A stretch of 64,000 nucleotides of DNA from Bradyrhizobium sp. CCGUVB4N (GTDB taxonomy: Bacteria; Pseudomonadota; Alphaproteobacteria; Rhizobiales; Xanthobacteraceae): assembly GCF_024199945.1 (NCBI RefSeq), contig NZ_JANADP010000001.1:5084001-5148000 (forward strand), in the 5' to 3' direction. Shown in pieces: positions 48,467 to 60,065 of this stretch (position 1 is the first letter of the stretch; the number at the start of each line of letters is the position of its first letter). A program made the position numbers and the translations under genes. Below the pieces are notes generated by a model, which saw only the letters and a list, made by a program, of their open reading frames with translations, ran no database searches and was not told where the DNA came from.

Positions 48467-49535
48467 GCACTGCGCGAAACAACAAACACGAATCCCCATA
48501 CGAATAGAACCGATATCCGCTCGCAATGGCATGCGCGTAGGCCTGCTGCATCGTCTCCAGGCCCGCAAAGGCCGACACCAGCATGAACAGCGTCGACTTC
48601 GGCAGATGGAAATTCGTCATCAGGACATCGACGGCGCGGAAGCGATAGCCGGGCGTGATGAAGATCGAGGTCTCGGCCGTGAACGGCTGGATGGTGCCGT
48701 CTTCACGCGCTGCGCTTTCGAGCAGCCGCAGTGACGTCGTGCCGACGGCGACAACGCGTCCGCCGTTTTGTCGTGCGGCGTTGAGCCGCTGCGCGGTCTC
48801 GGCCGAGATCGTGCCCCACTCGGCGTGCATCTTGTGGCCGTCGGTGTCGTCGACCTTGACCGGCAGGAAGGTCCCTGCCCCGACATGCAGCGTGATGCGG
48901 TTGATGCCGACGCCACGCGCGCCGAGCGCCTGCTCCAGCTCCGGCGTAAAGTGGAGCCCCGCGGTGGGCGCGGCCACCGCGCCTTCATTGGCCGCGAACA
49001 TGGTCTGGTAATCTGCGAGATCCTGATCGTCAGGCGTGCGTTTCGACGCGATATAGGGCGGCAGCGGCGGGCTGCCGAGATCGGCGATGGCCTGGTCGAG
49101 CGCCGGGCCGTGGAACGAGAATGACAGCGTCACCTCGCCTTCCGCACCCTTGGCCTCGACCTCGGCATCAAGATGGCCGAGCAGGCAGACCTTGCCTTCA
49201 TTGCCGAAGCGGATGCGGTCGCCGGCAATCAGCTTCTTCGCGGGCTTCACCAGTGCCTGCCAGCGCGAACCGTCGAGGCGCTTGATCAGCGTCGCCTCGA
49301 TCTTCGGCTCGGTTTCGCGACCAATGCGGCGCCCCTTGAGTTGCGCCGAAATCACCTTGGTGTCGTTGACGACGAGCTGGTCGCCCGGCTTCAGCCATTG
49401 CGGCAGATCGGCGATGGTCTGGTCGCGCAGCGCACCGTTCTCGACCACCAGCATCCTGGCGGAGTGGCGCGGGCTTGCCGGGCGCAACGCGATGCGCTCG
49501 GGCGGCAGTTCGAAATCGAAGAGGTCGGTGCGCAT
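48462..49535 (-). CDS. queA: S-adenosylmethionine:tRNA ribosyltransferase-isomerase
   Basis: This 357-residue enzyme adds the epoxycyclopentane ring to preQ1-tRNA using S-adenosylmethionine. Family features are MRTDLFDFELPPERIALRP, GDQLVVNDTKVISAQLKG, EGAVAAPTAGLHFTPEL and HVGAGTFLPVK. ATG 49535 is the family start. The last codons and stop lie inside a palindromic repeat (48374-48466), which may have replaced the native end. tgt lies 4.5 kb away on the same strand, separated by a plus-strand block. Confidence 0.93.
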   Translation of the reverse strand: MRTDLFDFELPPERIALRPASPRHSARMLVVENGALRDQTIADLPQWLKPGDQLVVNDTKVISAQLKGRRIGRETEPKIEATLIKRLDGSRWQALVKPAKKLIAGDRIRFGNEGKVCLLGHLDAEVEAKGAEGEVTLSFSFHGPALDQAIADLGSPPLPPYIASKRTPDDQDLADYQTMFAANEGAVAAPTAGLHFTPELEQALGARGVGINRITLHVGAGTFLPVKVDDTDGHKMHAEWGTISAETAQRLNAARQNGGRVVAVGTTSLRLLESAAREDGTIQPFTAETSIFITPGYRFRAVDVLMTNFHLPKSTLFMLVSAFAGLETMQQAYAHAIASGYRFYSYGDSCLLFRAVP

Positions 49536-49563
49536 TCGTCCTGCCTGGCGCAACAGAGCCAGA

Positions 49564-49673
49564 CCCTCATGGTGAGGAGGCGCGTTAGCGCCGTCTCGAA
49601 CCATGAAGGCCGAGCTGCAGCGGCGGGGCCATCATCCTTCGAGACGCACGTTCCGCGCTCCTCAGGATGAGGG
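49564..49673. repeat. 110-bp palindromic repeat element
   Basis: Outer arms CCCTCATGGTGAGGAG (49564-49579) and CTCCTCAGGATGAGGG (49658-49673) are near-perfect inverted copies. Internal arms CGTCTCGAACCATGA and ATCCTTCGAGACG add a second level. It lies between queA and the first cyclophilin gene and could form a long hairpin in the queA transcript. Confidence 0.75.
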
Positions 49674-49681
49674 GCGAGCCC

Positions 49682-50146
49682 TTACTCCTTGTCGGCGGCC
49701 ATCCGCGCCTTGACGATCTTGTCCGGGTTCTGCACCGGCTCGCCGCGCTTGATCTTGTCGACGTTCTCCATGCCCTCGGTGACCTTGCCCCACACCGTGT
49801 ACTGGTTGTCGAGGAAGCGGGCGTCGTCGAAGCAGATGAAGAACTGGCTATCGCCGGAATCGGGGCTGGCGGCGCGCGCCATCGAGGTGGTGCCGCGCAC
49901 ATGCGGCTCCTTGTTGAACTCGGCCTTCAGCTTCTTGCCGGAGCCGCCGGTGCCGGTGCCGTGCGGGCAGCCGGTCTGCGCCATGAAGCCGTCGATCACG
50001 CGATGGAACACGATGCCGTCGTAGAAGCCTTCGCGGACCAGCTCCTTGATGCGCGCGACATGGCCGGGCGCGAGGTCGGGCCGCATCTCGATGGTGACGG
50101 GGCCCTGCGTGGTCTCGAGGATCAATGTGTTTTCGGTGGCGCTCAT
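49682..50146 (-). CDS. ppiB: Cytoplasmic cyclophilin, peptidyl-prolyl isomerase
   Basis: This 154-residue cyclophilin lacks a signal peptide and so is likely cytoplasmic. Motifs are FHRVIDGFMAQTGCPHGTGTGG, where the Arg and Gln of the active site lie, then SQFFICFDDARFLDNQYTVWG. It catalyses cis-trans isomerisation of peptidyl-prolyl bonds. It overlaps the upstream hypothetical gene by 4 bp (ATGA), and a paralog with a signal peptide is next but one. Confidence 0.92.
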   Translation of the reverse strand: MSATENTLILETTQGPVTIEMRPDLAPGHVARIKELVREGFYDGIVFHRVIDGFMAQTGCPHGTGTGGSGKKLKAEFNKEPHVRGTTSMARAASPDSGDSQFFICFDDARFLDNQYTVWGKVTEGMENVDKIKRGEPVQNPDKIVKARMAADKE

Positions 50147-50568
50147 GCTCGTCTCTCTTGCGTTAGGGGTGGAGTCTTGTCAGGTGACGTTCTGCGGTTA
50201 CGGAACTGGATCGCGAATGGACGTCCCGCGGCGGCGCCGGCCATTGCATCGGTAAATGGCATCGGCGTGCAGCGCTGCAACGCCTCCATCACCGCGATCC
50301 GGTATTGCAGCCGGTCACTGTCGGAGGCCTCCGCGGATTCATAGGTAATCCTCGGATGGCCCAGAATGTTTCCGGCCCGGTTAAAGCTCACGACGACGGT
50401 GATGTCGATAGGGCGAGCCTTGGCCGGCGGCGGCGGCTTCCAGCAGGTCCGCAAGTGCTGGAAGAGGTCCTGGATGGTGTTGACCGGCGCGTCCTCTGCA
50501 GCCGCGCCGGTGATGCCGAACAGCAGCACGGCTGCAGCGAACAGGAGCCTGTCGCCGCGGCGCGCCAT
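50143..50568 (-). CDS. Exported protein resembling TonB C-terminal region
   Basis: This 141-residue protein has a signal peptide (LLFAAAVLLFGITGAAA) and a segment resembling the TonB C-terminal fold (DITVVVSFNRAGNILGHPRIT, AVMEALQRCTPMPF). Similar short proteins in rhizobia lie between cyclophilins. It may bind a periplasmic partner. It overlaps the cytoplasmic cyclophilin gene by 4 bp, so translation is probably coupled. Confidence 0.7.
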   Translation of the reverse strand: MARRGDRLLFAAAVLLFGITGAAAEDAPVNTIQDLFQHLRTCWKPPPPAKARPIDITVVVSFNRAGNILGHPRITYESAEASDSDRLQYRIAVMEALQRCTPMPFTDAMAGAAAGRPFAIQFRNRRTSPDKTPPLTQERRA

Positions 50569-50576
50569 AAGCCCTC

Positions 50577-51152
50577 CTACTTGATGTCGGAGGCGACCTG
50601 CACCTTCACCATCTTGTCGGGATCGGTGACGGTGCCGCCGGGCGAGCCGGCCGGTGCCTTCTTCAGCTTGTCGACCACGTCCATGCCCTGCACGACCTCG
50701 CCGACCACGGTGTACTGGCCATCGAGGCTGCCGCCGTCGGCGAACATGATGAAGAACTGCGAGTTGGCGGTATCGACGCTGTCGCCGCGCCGGGCCATGC
50801 CGACGATGCCGCGGGCGAAATGGACCTTGGAGAATTCCTGCTTCAGGTTCGGATATTTGGAGCCGCCGGTGCCGTTGCCGTTCTGGCCGTCGCCGGTCTG
50901 GGCCATGAAGCCGTCCATCACGCGGTGGAACGGAACGTTGTTGTAAAAGCCCTCGCGCGCGAGCTGCTTGAGGCGCTCAGCGTGCTGCGGCGCAAGGTCG
51001 GTCCGGAGCTTGATGACGATGCGGCCCTTGGTGGTATCGATGACAAGCGCATTGGCCTTGTCGAGATTGGCCGGCAGTTGCTGCGCCGTCGCCGGGACTG
51101 CGCCAATCAGCGCGACGAACATCGTGGCAAGAATTGCGAGACGACGGATCAT
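50577..51152 (-). CDS. Periplasmic cyclophilin, peptidyl-prolyl isomerase
   Basis: This 191-residue cyclophilin has a signal peptide (RRLAILATMFVALIGAVPATA) and active-site motifs FHRVMDGFMAQTGDG and NSQFFIMFADGGSLDGQYTV. ATG 51152 follows GGAG at 6 nt. It is the periplasmic partner of the cytoplasmic enzyme at 49682. The gene order coaD, periplasmic cyclophilin, TonB-like, cytoplasmic cyclophilin, queA suggests one operon. Confidence 0.9.
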   Translation of the reverse strand: MIRRLAILATMFVALIGAVPATAQQLPANLDKANALVIDTTKGRIVIKLRTDLAPQHAERLKQLAREGFYNNVPFHRVMDGFMAQTGDGQNGNGTGGSKYPNLKQEFSKVHFARGIVGMARRGDSVDTANSQFFIMFADGGSLDGQYTVVGEVVQGMDVVDKLKKAPAGSPGGTVTDPDKMVKVQVASDIK

Positions 51153-51189
51153 GGACACTCCGGATCAGGTGAGATGAAAAAGCGCGCCG

Positions 51190-51687
51190 TTATGCGGCGA
51201 ATTTTGCCTTGAGCTGGGATGCAACGAGCGGCGGGACGAAGGTCGAGACGTCTCCGCCCATGGCGGCGATCTGGCGCACCAATGTGCCGGTAATCGGGCG
51301 GACCAAAGGGGACGCCGGCAGGAAGACGGTTTGCACGTCGGGCGCCATGGCGCCGTTCATGCCGGCGAGTTGCATCTCGTAGTCGAGGTCGGTGCCGTCA
51401 CGCAGGCCCCGAATCATGATGGTCGCACCGAATTTGCGCGCTGCGGTGACTGCGAGATCGTCATAGGTCACGGCCTCGAGCGTACAGCCGGCCTGGGCCG
51501 CTATCGGCCCGCAGACGTCGTGGAGCATCTTGAGCCGCTCCTCGGTCGAGAACAGCGGCTTCTTGCCGGGATGGACCCCGATCGCGACCACCAGCCGGTC
51601 GCACAGCGGGACACTGTTCCGGACCACGTCCAGATGGCCGTTGGTGATGGGGTCGAAGGAACCCGGATAAAAGGCGATGCGCGGCAT
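51190..51687 (-). CDS. coaD: Phosphopantetheine adenylyltransferase
   Basis: This 165-residue enzyme transfers AMP to 4'-phosphopantetheine, the fourth step of coenzyme A synthesis. The nucleotidyltransferase motif is FYPGSFDPITNGHLDVV, and MIRGLRDGTDLDYEMQLAGMN binds substrate. ATG 51687 follows AGGA at 7 nt; a GTG at 51693 is too close to it. Length matches the family. Confidence 0.93.
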   Translation of the reverse strand: MPRIAFYPGSFDPITNGHLDVVRNSVPLCDRLVVAIGVHPGKKPLFSTEERLKMLHDVCGPIAAQAGCTLEAVTYDDLAVTAARKFGATIMIRGLRDGTDLDYEMQLAGMNGAMAPDVQTVFLPASPLVRPITGTLVRQIAAMGGDVSTFVPPLVASQLKAKFAA

Positions 51688-51798
51688 GGCCACGTCCTAC
51701 CGCGCCCGGCCCGGCCCGGCAAGCCGGACAGGTTCCTTGCCCGTTTCCTGTCGGTTTCCTGCCGATTTTTCCGCCAATCCCCGTCGGAAGGCGCCGGA

Positions 51799-51829
51799 TT
51801 GTTTCGTCCTCGGGGTGTCCACGAAACAA
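51799..51829. promoter_or_regulatory. Perfect 9-bp inverted repeat
   Basis: The arms TTGTTTCGT (51799-51807) and ACGAAACAA (51821-51829) enclose 13 bp. It lies in the 270-bp region between coaD (-) and the small exported protein gene (+). A further ACGAAAC-like half follows at about 51840. Confidence 0.4.
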
Positions 51830-51957
51830 AACCGCGCACGAACGAAACCATTTCCGGCGTCGGTGAAGACGTCCGGAAACTGGTCATGGTTACTAATCCA
51901 GCCAACGAATGACGGGCCGCAAACAAGGCGCAGCGGCCGCATCACAGGGGACCGTCG

Positions 51958-52215
51958 ATGATCAAGGCTCTTTCAGCGATCGCTATTGCTGCGTGTGTTG
52001 CTACCGCCCTCACCCTCCTGCCCGGTTTTGCTCCCACCGTTGAAGCGAGCGTCCCGCAGCCGCTGGCCAAGGCCGACCGGCTCGACATCAAGACCATCGG
52101 CAGGGAGTGCTCGGAGCGCGCCTGGCCGAATTTCGAGGCGTCCTGCCTGCGCCGCGCCGGCACCAAGGCTGACGTTCGTGTCGCCCGCCTGGTGACGGCA
52201 GACCGGACCCCGTAG
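51958..52215 (+). CDS. Small exported hypothetical protein
   Basis: This 85-residue protein has a signal peptide (MIKALSAIAIAACVATALTL) and a short mature part with two cysteines (GRECSERAW and ASCLRRAG), which may form a disulfide. Small proteins of this form are common in Bradyrhizobium. The function is unknown. It precedes kup by 132 bp. Confidence 0.65.
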   Translation: MIKALSAIAIAACVATALTLLPGFAPTVEASVPQPLAKADRLDIKTIGRECSERAWPNFEASCLRRAGTKADVRVARLVTADRTP

Positions 52216-52347
52216 GCTGTCTGTCAGCTCGGCGTCATAAACCTCGCGATAAACACCATGGATATTTGCGGCGTCTCGTCGCAGACTGTGTGACGCTCGC
52301 GCCCCTCGGAATGGCCCGACGGGCGCGGTCCCATTGAGGGGTCGCAT

Positions 52348-54258
52348 TTGTCCAGTACGCCCGCAGTCGCTTCCGGCCATCATCCCGACCCTCTGCCGCT
52401 TGCCATGACCATGGGCGCCCTCGGGGTGGTCTATGGCGATATCGGCACCAGCCCCCTCTACGCCCTGAAAGAAGCCGCCAAGGCGGCCGCGCATGGCGGC
52501 ACAGTGACCCCCGAGGCTGTCCTGGGCGTTGCCTCGCTGATCCTGTGGGCGCTGCTGCTGATCATCTCGCTGAAATATGCGCTGCTGATCTTGCGCGCGG
52601 ATAACCGCGGCGAAGGCGGCATCGTCGCGTTGCTGGCGCTGCTGCATGCTCGTCACGCCCAGCCAGGCACCTGGCGCGCCCATCTCCTGGTGGTCGGCCT
52701 GATCGGCGCTGCGTTGCTCTATGGCGACGGCGCGATCACGCCGGCGATCTCGGTGCTCTCGGCCATCGAAGGCCTCAAGGTCGACGCCCCCTCGCTCGCG
52801 CCGGCGGTGGTGCCGATCACCATCGTCATCCTGGTCGGCCTGTTCATGATGCAAAAGCAGGGCACCGGCTTCATCGGCCGCATCTTCGGACCGGTGATGC
52901 TGGCCTGGTTCTTCGTGCTCGCCGCGCTCGGCATCCACGGCATCGTCAAGGCGCCGGCAGTGCTGGCGGCACTGAGCCCGCTCTACGCCTTCGAGTTCCT
53001 GATCCACCAGGATTTCCACGTCTCCTTCGCGATCCTCGGTGCCGCTTTCCTCGCCGTGACCGGCGGTGAGGCGATGTATGCCGACATGGGGCATTTCGGG
53101 CGCCTGCCGATCCGGCTTGCGTGGTTCGCGATCTGCCTGCCGGCGCTGGTGCTGAATTATTTCGGCCAGGCCGCGCTCCTGATCACCGATCCCGGCATGA
53201 TCGAGAATCCGTTCTTCCAGCTCTGCCCGGACTTCCTGCATTACGGGCTGGTCGCATTCTCGGCCGTTGCGACTGTGATCGCCTCGCAGGCGATCATCTC
53301 CGGCGTGTTCTCGCTGACCCAGCAGTCGATCCAGCTCGGCTTCCTGCCGCGCATGCAGATCCGCCACACCACCAGCGATGCGATCGGCCAGATCTACGTG
53401 CCACTGGTGAACTGGCTGCTCGCCGCCGCAACGCTCGGCGCGGTGGTCAGCTTCGGCACGTCGGACGCGCTGGCCGGCGCCTACGGTATCGCGGTCTCGC
53501 TGCTGATGGCGATCACCACCCTGCTCGCAGCACTGGTTGCGATCCAGTGGGGCTATTCGCCGTTGCTCGTCGTGGCCGTGAACGGCTTCTTCTTCGTGAT
53601 CGACGTGATCTTCTTCTCGGCCAATTCGATCAAGCTGTTCGAGGGCGGCTGGTTTCCGCTGCTGCTCGCCGCCTTCGTCGCCTTCCTGATGCTGACCTGG
53701 CGCAGTGGCGTGAAACTGGTCGAAGCTGCGCGCGGAAAACTGCGCCAGCCCGAGGAAGACCTGATCGAGACCGCGGTCAACAAATGCAGCGCACGTCTCC
53801 CCGGCACCGCCGTGTTCCTGGCATCGGCGGCGAAAGGCGTGCCGCTGGCGCTGACGCAGTTCGTCAAGCACAACCACGTGCTGCATGAGCGCATCATCCT
53901 CGTCACCGTGCTGATCGAAGAGGTGCCGCACGTCCCCGACGAAGCGCGCGCCGAGGTGATCGAGATCATCGCCGGCATCACCCGCGTCGTGCTGCATTAC
54001 GGCTTCATGCAGAACCCGACGATCTATGAGGGCCTGACGCTCGCCTGCCGCCAGGGCAAGCTGCCCGGCATCGACCTCTCCGACATCACCTATTATGTCG
54101 GCCGCGAGACCATCATTCCGAGCGAGGACATTCCGGGCATGTGGGTCTGGCGCGAAGGCCTGTTCGCCTTCCTCCAGCGCAACGCCGAGCGCTCAGCGGC
54201 GTTCTTCGGCGTGCCGACCAAGCAGGTCGTGGAGTTCGGCACGGAGCTGGAGATTTAG
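52348..54258 (+). CDS. kup: Kup-family potassium uptake transporter
   Basis: This 636-residue inner-membrane transporter takes up K+ (with protons). Motifs are GVVYGDIGTSPLYALKEA near residue 25, ILRADNRGEGG and TPAISVLSAIEGL, and a cytoplasmic C-terminal region of about 150 residues. Twelve hydrophobic segments are visible. The start is TTG 52348 with GAGGGG 6 nt before it. It is convergent with gyrA. Rhizobia often carry several kup genes. Confidence 0.92.
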   Translation: MSSTPAVASGHHPDPLPLAMTMGALGVVYGDIGTSPLYALKEAAKAAAHGGTVTPEAVLGVASLILWALLLIISLKYALLILRADNRGEGGIVALLALLHARHAQPGTWRAHLLVVGLIGAALLYGDGAITPAISVLSAIEGLKVDAPSLAPAVVPITIVILVGLFMMQKQGTGFIGRIFGPVMLAWFFVLAALGIHGIVKAPAVLAALSPLYAFEFLIHQDFHVSFAILGAAFLAVTGGEAMYADMGHFGRLPIRLAWFAICLPALVLNYFGQAALLITDPGMIENPFFQLCPDFLHYGLVAFSAVATVIASQAIISGVFSLTQQSIQLGFLPRMQIRHTTSDAIGQIYVPLVNWLLAAATLGAVVSFGTSDALAGAYGIAVSLLMAITTLLAALVAIQWGYSPLLVVAVNGFFFVIDVIFFSANSIKLFEGGWFPLLLAAFVAFLMLTWRSGVKLVEAARGKLRQPEEDLIETAVNKCSARLPGTAVFLASAAKGVPLALTQFVKHNHVLHERIILVTVLIEEVPHVPDEARAEVIEIIAGITRVVLHYGFMQNPTIYEGLTLACRQGKLPGIDLSDITYYVGRETIIPSEDIPGMWVWREGLFAFLQRNAERSAAFFGVPTKQVVEFGTELEI

Positions 54259-54271
54259 CGAAGTTCGTAGC

Positions 54272-54289
54272 CCGGATCGCTCCATCCGG
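54272..54289. terminator. Hairpin between convergent kup and gyrA
   Basis: CCGGAT and ATCCGG form a 6-bp stem with a 6-nt loop in the 47-bp gap. The sequence resembles the ends of short palindromic repeats and may serve as a shared terminator; no T-run follows. Confidence 0.35.
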
Positions 54290-54305
54290 ACCACGGAGCC
54301 GCGCA

Positions 54306-57050
<2,745 letters not shown>

Positions 57051-57218
57051 GGGGGAATCCGGTGAAATTTTATCTGGGAATCATATAGCGCATCGACGCC
57101 CTGATAACCACCCTTGGGGGCTTCCGGGAAGCGCTTTTTCCGACTGTTTTTCCAGAGACTTACGCCACTCCTGCCACCGTCTCGGGCGGGGTCCGAAGGA
57201 GCGCCCTGGAACCGTCCC

Positions 57219-57617
57219 TTACGCCCCGAAAAACACGCTGTGCATGATGCGTCCGGGCAGCAGTGTGAACAGGCCCGCCACCACCAGCGCGCCGGTAAAA
57301 AGGAAGATCATGGTCCACCGATGCGCGGCGACGCGATGCGTGTGGGCCCGCCATACCGCGAGCGGCAGCATCACCAGCGTGAAGATCGACAGCAGATGGA
57401 TCGGGCTGAACGGCCCGACCAGGCGGATCTGGTGGATCCAGAACGACGAGACGGCCACCACGGCCATCAGTGCCACCCAGATCCAACCGATCGTCCGGTG
57501 CGGCAGCGTGCCCTTGGGCGCGGCAAACTGCACGAGGCCGAGCACGAAGGCCGCCATCGCCGCGAAGGCGTGCAGCGGGATCGCAGGTGCAGCGTCAAGC
57601 AGCGGCGTGAAGCTCAT
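57219..57617 (-). CDS. DUF2306-family membrane protein
   Basis: This 132-residue inner-membrane protein has four hydrophobic segments (LHAFAAMAAFVLGLVQF, WIWVALMAVVAVSSFWI, LLSIFTLVMLPLAVW, MIFLFTGALVVAGLF) with conserved His residues between them (PHRTIGWIW, RAHTHRVAAHRW), a DUF2306-like pattern. The role is unknown; conserved histidines suggest haem or quinone contact, which is speculation. It is upstream of gyrA on the minus strand, 168 bp away. Confidence 0.75.
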   Translation of the reverse strand: MSFTPLLDAAPAIPLHAFAAMAAFVLGLVQFAAPKGTLPHRTIGWIWVALMAVVAVSSFWIHQIRLVGPFSPIHLLSIFTLVMLPLAVWRAHTHRVAAHRWTMIFLFTGALVVAGLFTLLPGRIMHSVFFGA

Positions 57618-57895
57618 GTGGCCCTCTGGTCGGAACCGACCATGTGAATAGGATTAACATAAAGTTAATACCATTCACATCGCGACCCGTCAAAGGCTTG
57701 AGGCAGCACATGAGACCAGCCCGGAAAAGCCGAGCCTGGCCCGTCGATTGGCAGGAAATCCTACCGCCTCACACGAGCCGGCTACCGCGTTGGAAGAGAA
57801 GCGCCCTCTCGGCGAACGCCACCGTGGCGACGTGGAAGATTCCGTCGACCACCAAAAGCTGTGTATCTAGCCCTGACTATTTCGGAGCGGTCAAA

Positions 57896-58255
57896 GTGAC
57901 CAACGTCCTCTTCGTCTGCAGCGCCAATCGCCTCCGCAGTCCGACGGCCGAGCAGGTGTTTTCGACCTGGCCAGGGATCGAGACCGACTCGGCCGGCATC
58001 TCGAACGACGCAGACGTGCTGTTGTCGACCGAACAGGTCGAATGGGCCGACATCATCTTCGTGATGGAGAAGGCCCATCGGACCAAGCTGAACCGGAAAT
58101 TCCGCGCCAGCCTGAATGGCAAGCGCGTCATTTGCCTCGACATTCCGGACGACTACGAGTTCATGGATCCCGTCTTGGTCGGGATGCTCGAAAACCGGGC
58201 CGGTCGTTTTCTGTCCCGGCCCGCGCCAACTCGCTCCACCCGCGTCAAAGGCTGA
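57896..58255 (+). CDS. Low-molecular-weight phosphotyrosine phosphatase-like protein
   Basis: This 119-residue protein opens MTNVLFVCSANRLRSPTAE with Cys8-X5-Arg14, the P-loop of low-molecular-weight phosphatases. The Asp in YEFMDPV fits the general acid. It is shorter than the typical 150-residue enzyme. GTG 57896 follows GGAG at 9 nt. It could be a protein phosphatase or an arsenate-reductase relative; the signature favours the former. It ends 3 bp from the convergent ssb gene. Confidence 0.8.
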   Translation: MTNVLFVCSANRLRSPTAEQVFSTWPGIETDSAGISNDADVLLSTEQVEWADIIFVMEKAHRTKLNRKFRASLNGKRVICLDIPDDYEFMDPVLVGMLENRAGRFLSRPAPTRSTRVKG

Positions 58256-58258
58256 GCC

Positions 58259-58756
58259 TCAGAACGGGATATCGTCGTCCATGTCGTTGTTGCGGCCACC
58301 GCCGCCGGCCGCAACCGGGCGGCGCGGCGCGCTGCTGACCGGACCGGACGAGCCGAAATCGCCGCCCGGCTCGTCACCGAAGCTGCCGCCTCCCCCGCCA
58401 CCGCCGCGACCGTCGAGCATCGTCAGGGTCGAGTTGAAGCCCTGGAGCACGACTTCGGTGGAGTACTTCTCAGCGCCCTGCTGATCGGTCCATTTGCGGG
58501 TCTGCAGTGCGCCCTCGATGTAAACCTTGGCGCCCTTCTTCAAATATTGCTCGGCGACCTTGCAGAGCCCTTCATTGAAGATCACGACGCGATGCCACTC
58601 GGTCTTTTCCTTGCGCTCGCCGCTGTTCTTGTCGCGCCAGGTCTCGGAGGTGGCGATGCTCAGATTCGCGATCGGCCGCCCGTCCTGGGTGCGGCGGATC
58701 TCCGGATCCTTGCCAAGATTTCCAACCAGAATGACCTTGTTGACGCTTCCCGCCAT
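58259..58756 (-). CDS. ssb: Single-stranded DNA-binding protein
   Basis: This 165-residue SSB has an N-terminal OB-fold (MAGSVNKVILVGNLGKDPEI, ETWRDKNSGERKEKTEWHR), a Gly-rich linker and the acidic tip DDDIPF that recruits partner proteins. ATG 58756 follows GGAGA at 7 nt. An SOS box GTTC-N7-GTTC lies 146 bp upstream, so expression probably rises after DNA damage. In many bacteria ssb is divergent from and adjacent to uvrA; here four porin genes lie between them. Confidence 0.95.
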   Translation of the reverse strand: MAGSVNKVILVGNLGKDPEIRRTQDGRPIANLSIATSETWRDKNSGERKEKTEWHRVVIFNEGLCKVAEQYLKKGAKVYIEGALQTRKWTDQQGAEKYSTEVVLQGFNSTLTMLDGRGGGGGGGSFGDEPGGDFGSSGPVSSAPRRPVAAGGGGRNNDMDDDIPF

Positions 58757-59190
58757 CGCCGCTCTCCACTCCAAATGCCAATGAATTTCGAAAAGGCGCG
58801 CCCGCGCTGCCGCCTGTTGGGCCGACCCTATACGCTTACGAGCACTGATCGGCCCGCCACGCCCTCGGTTATCCCCATATATAGCATCGGCGGAATATTT
58901 GTTCCAGATTTGTTCCTGCCAAAACTGGCGCCGATTTTGTGCACAACGCGTTCCTGAGGCCGCTATTCACTGTGCGATGAATTGGAACTTTCCCGAGTTC
59001 CCTAAAACGCCAAAAACTTCTTAACATTCATCAACTTGCGCGGTCTTCGATTGGCCGGCAAGTGTTGCATTCCGGAGACGGACTCCACCTCGAGATGCGC
59101 GTAAGGTTGCCTCGAAATTGTTCATTTGGGCGTCGCGCCTGACTGACCGCTCCGGGGACCTTTGGAGCGGTCGACATTGGGGAGACTGTA
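58757..59190. other. 434-bp region between ssb and the first porin
   Basis: Apart from the SOS box at 58902-58916 and a GGGGAGAC ribosome binding site for the porin gene at the right end, I see no gene or repeat here. It probably holds promoters for ssb and the porin. Confidence 0.5.
58902..58916. promoter_or_regulatory. LexA/SOS box upstream of ssb
   Basis: GTTC-CAGATTT-GTTC is an exact GTTC-N7-GTTC direct repeat, the alphaproteobacterial LexA-binding motif. It is 146 bp upstream of the ssb ATG. Confidence 0.7.
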
Positions 59191-59961
59191 ATGAAGAAAA
59201 TTCTGTTTGGAGCAATCGGTATCGTTGCGTTGGGCTTGTCGGCTCCCGCAAGCGCAGCGGATATGGCGGCACGCCCCTACACCAAGGCGCCAGTTGTGGC
59301 ACCTGCTCCCATCTACACGTGGACTGGCTTCTATCTCGGTGTTCAGGGCGGCGGTGGCTGGGGCCGAAGCAACGAAACATATTTCCTTGCCCCCAATACG
59401 CCTGCCTTCGTCGGATCGCAGAACTACGACACCAGCGGCGGCTTCGTCGGCGGCGTCGCCGGTTACAATTGGCAGATGGGCGCCTTCGTCATTGGTCTCG
59501 AGGGCGATTATCACTGGGCCGACATCAGCGGTCGGTCGTCGGTGATCAATGTTGGTCCGCCGAACCTCGGCGACAGCTACGCCACCAAGCTGCGCGGCTT
59601 CGGAGACATCAAGGGCCGCGTTGGTTACGCTTGGGGACCGGCGCTCTGGTTCGTGAGCGGCGGTGCGGCCGTCGGCGATATTCAGCACCGCTATGACGCA
59701 GCCCTCAACGGCGGCGCGGCCAACACTTTCGTCCAGAACGACTGGCGCTGGGGTTGGACCCTCGGTACCGGCGTGGAGTACATGTTCGCTCCGAACTGGT
59801 CGGCAAAGGTTGAGTACAACTACATCGACCTCGGCAAGAGCACGATCCAGTACTCGCCCGTGGTGGCGAATCGCTCGGAGTGGAACGACACGATCCACAC
59901 CATCAAGGCCGGCGTGAACTACCACTTCAATTGGGGTACGCCCGTCGTCGCGAAGTACTGA
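59191..59961 (+). CDS. Outer-membrane beta-barrel protein, array copy 1
   Basis: This 256-residue porin-like protein of the Omp25/Omp31 type has a signal peptide (MKKILFGAIGIVALGLSAPA, ending SAAD), then the shared N-terminus MAARPYTKAP and YTWTGFYLGVQGGGGW, and ends NYHFNWGTPVVAKY. The barrel has eight amphipathic strands. GGGGAGACTGTA precedes the ATG. It is the first of four tandem members, followed by its own terminator at 59986-60010. Confidence 0.88.
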   Translation: MKKILFGAIGIVALGLSAPASAADMAARPYTKAPVVAPAPIYTWTGFYLGVQGGGGWGRSNETYFLAPNTPAFVGSQNYDTSGGFVGGVAGYNWQMGAFVIGLEGDYHWADISGRSSVINVGPPNLGDSYATKLRGFGDIKGRVGYAWGPALWFVSGGAAVGDIQHRYDAALNGGAANTFVQNDWRWGWTLGTGVEYMFAPNWSAKVEYNYIDLGKSTIQYSPVVANRSEWNDTIHTIKAGVNYHFNWGTPVVAKY

Positions 59962-59985
59962 TCCATTTGAAACCATTCAGGAATC

Positions 59986-60010
59986 AAAGGCCGGCCTTGT
60001 GCCGGCCTTT
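59986..60010 (+). terminator. Terminator of porin copy 1
   Basis: AAAGGCCGGC and GCCGGCCTTT form a perfect 10-bp stem with a CTTGT loop, followed by TTG and then a run of Ts. The same hairpin follows copies 2 and 3. Confidence 0.9.
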
Positions 60011-60065
60011 TTGTTTTTTGTTCCCGATGGGAACTATAGGTCAGCGACTGTTACATTTTGTATCT

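Noticed and set aside
51973..53997. Long open frame on the minus strand, about 670 codons, antisense to kup
   Set aside because: It mirrors the kup codons, has Arg/His/Gln-rich shadow composition and no family features; kup on the plus strand is clear.
60020..60034. GTTC-N7-GAAC palindrome after porin copy 1 as an SOS box
   Set aside because: Alphaproteobacterial LexA sites are direct repeats (GTTC-N7-GTTC); this is an inverted repeat near a terminator.
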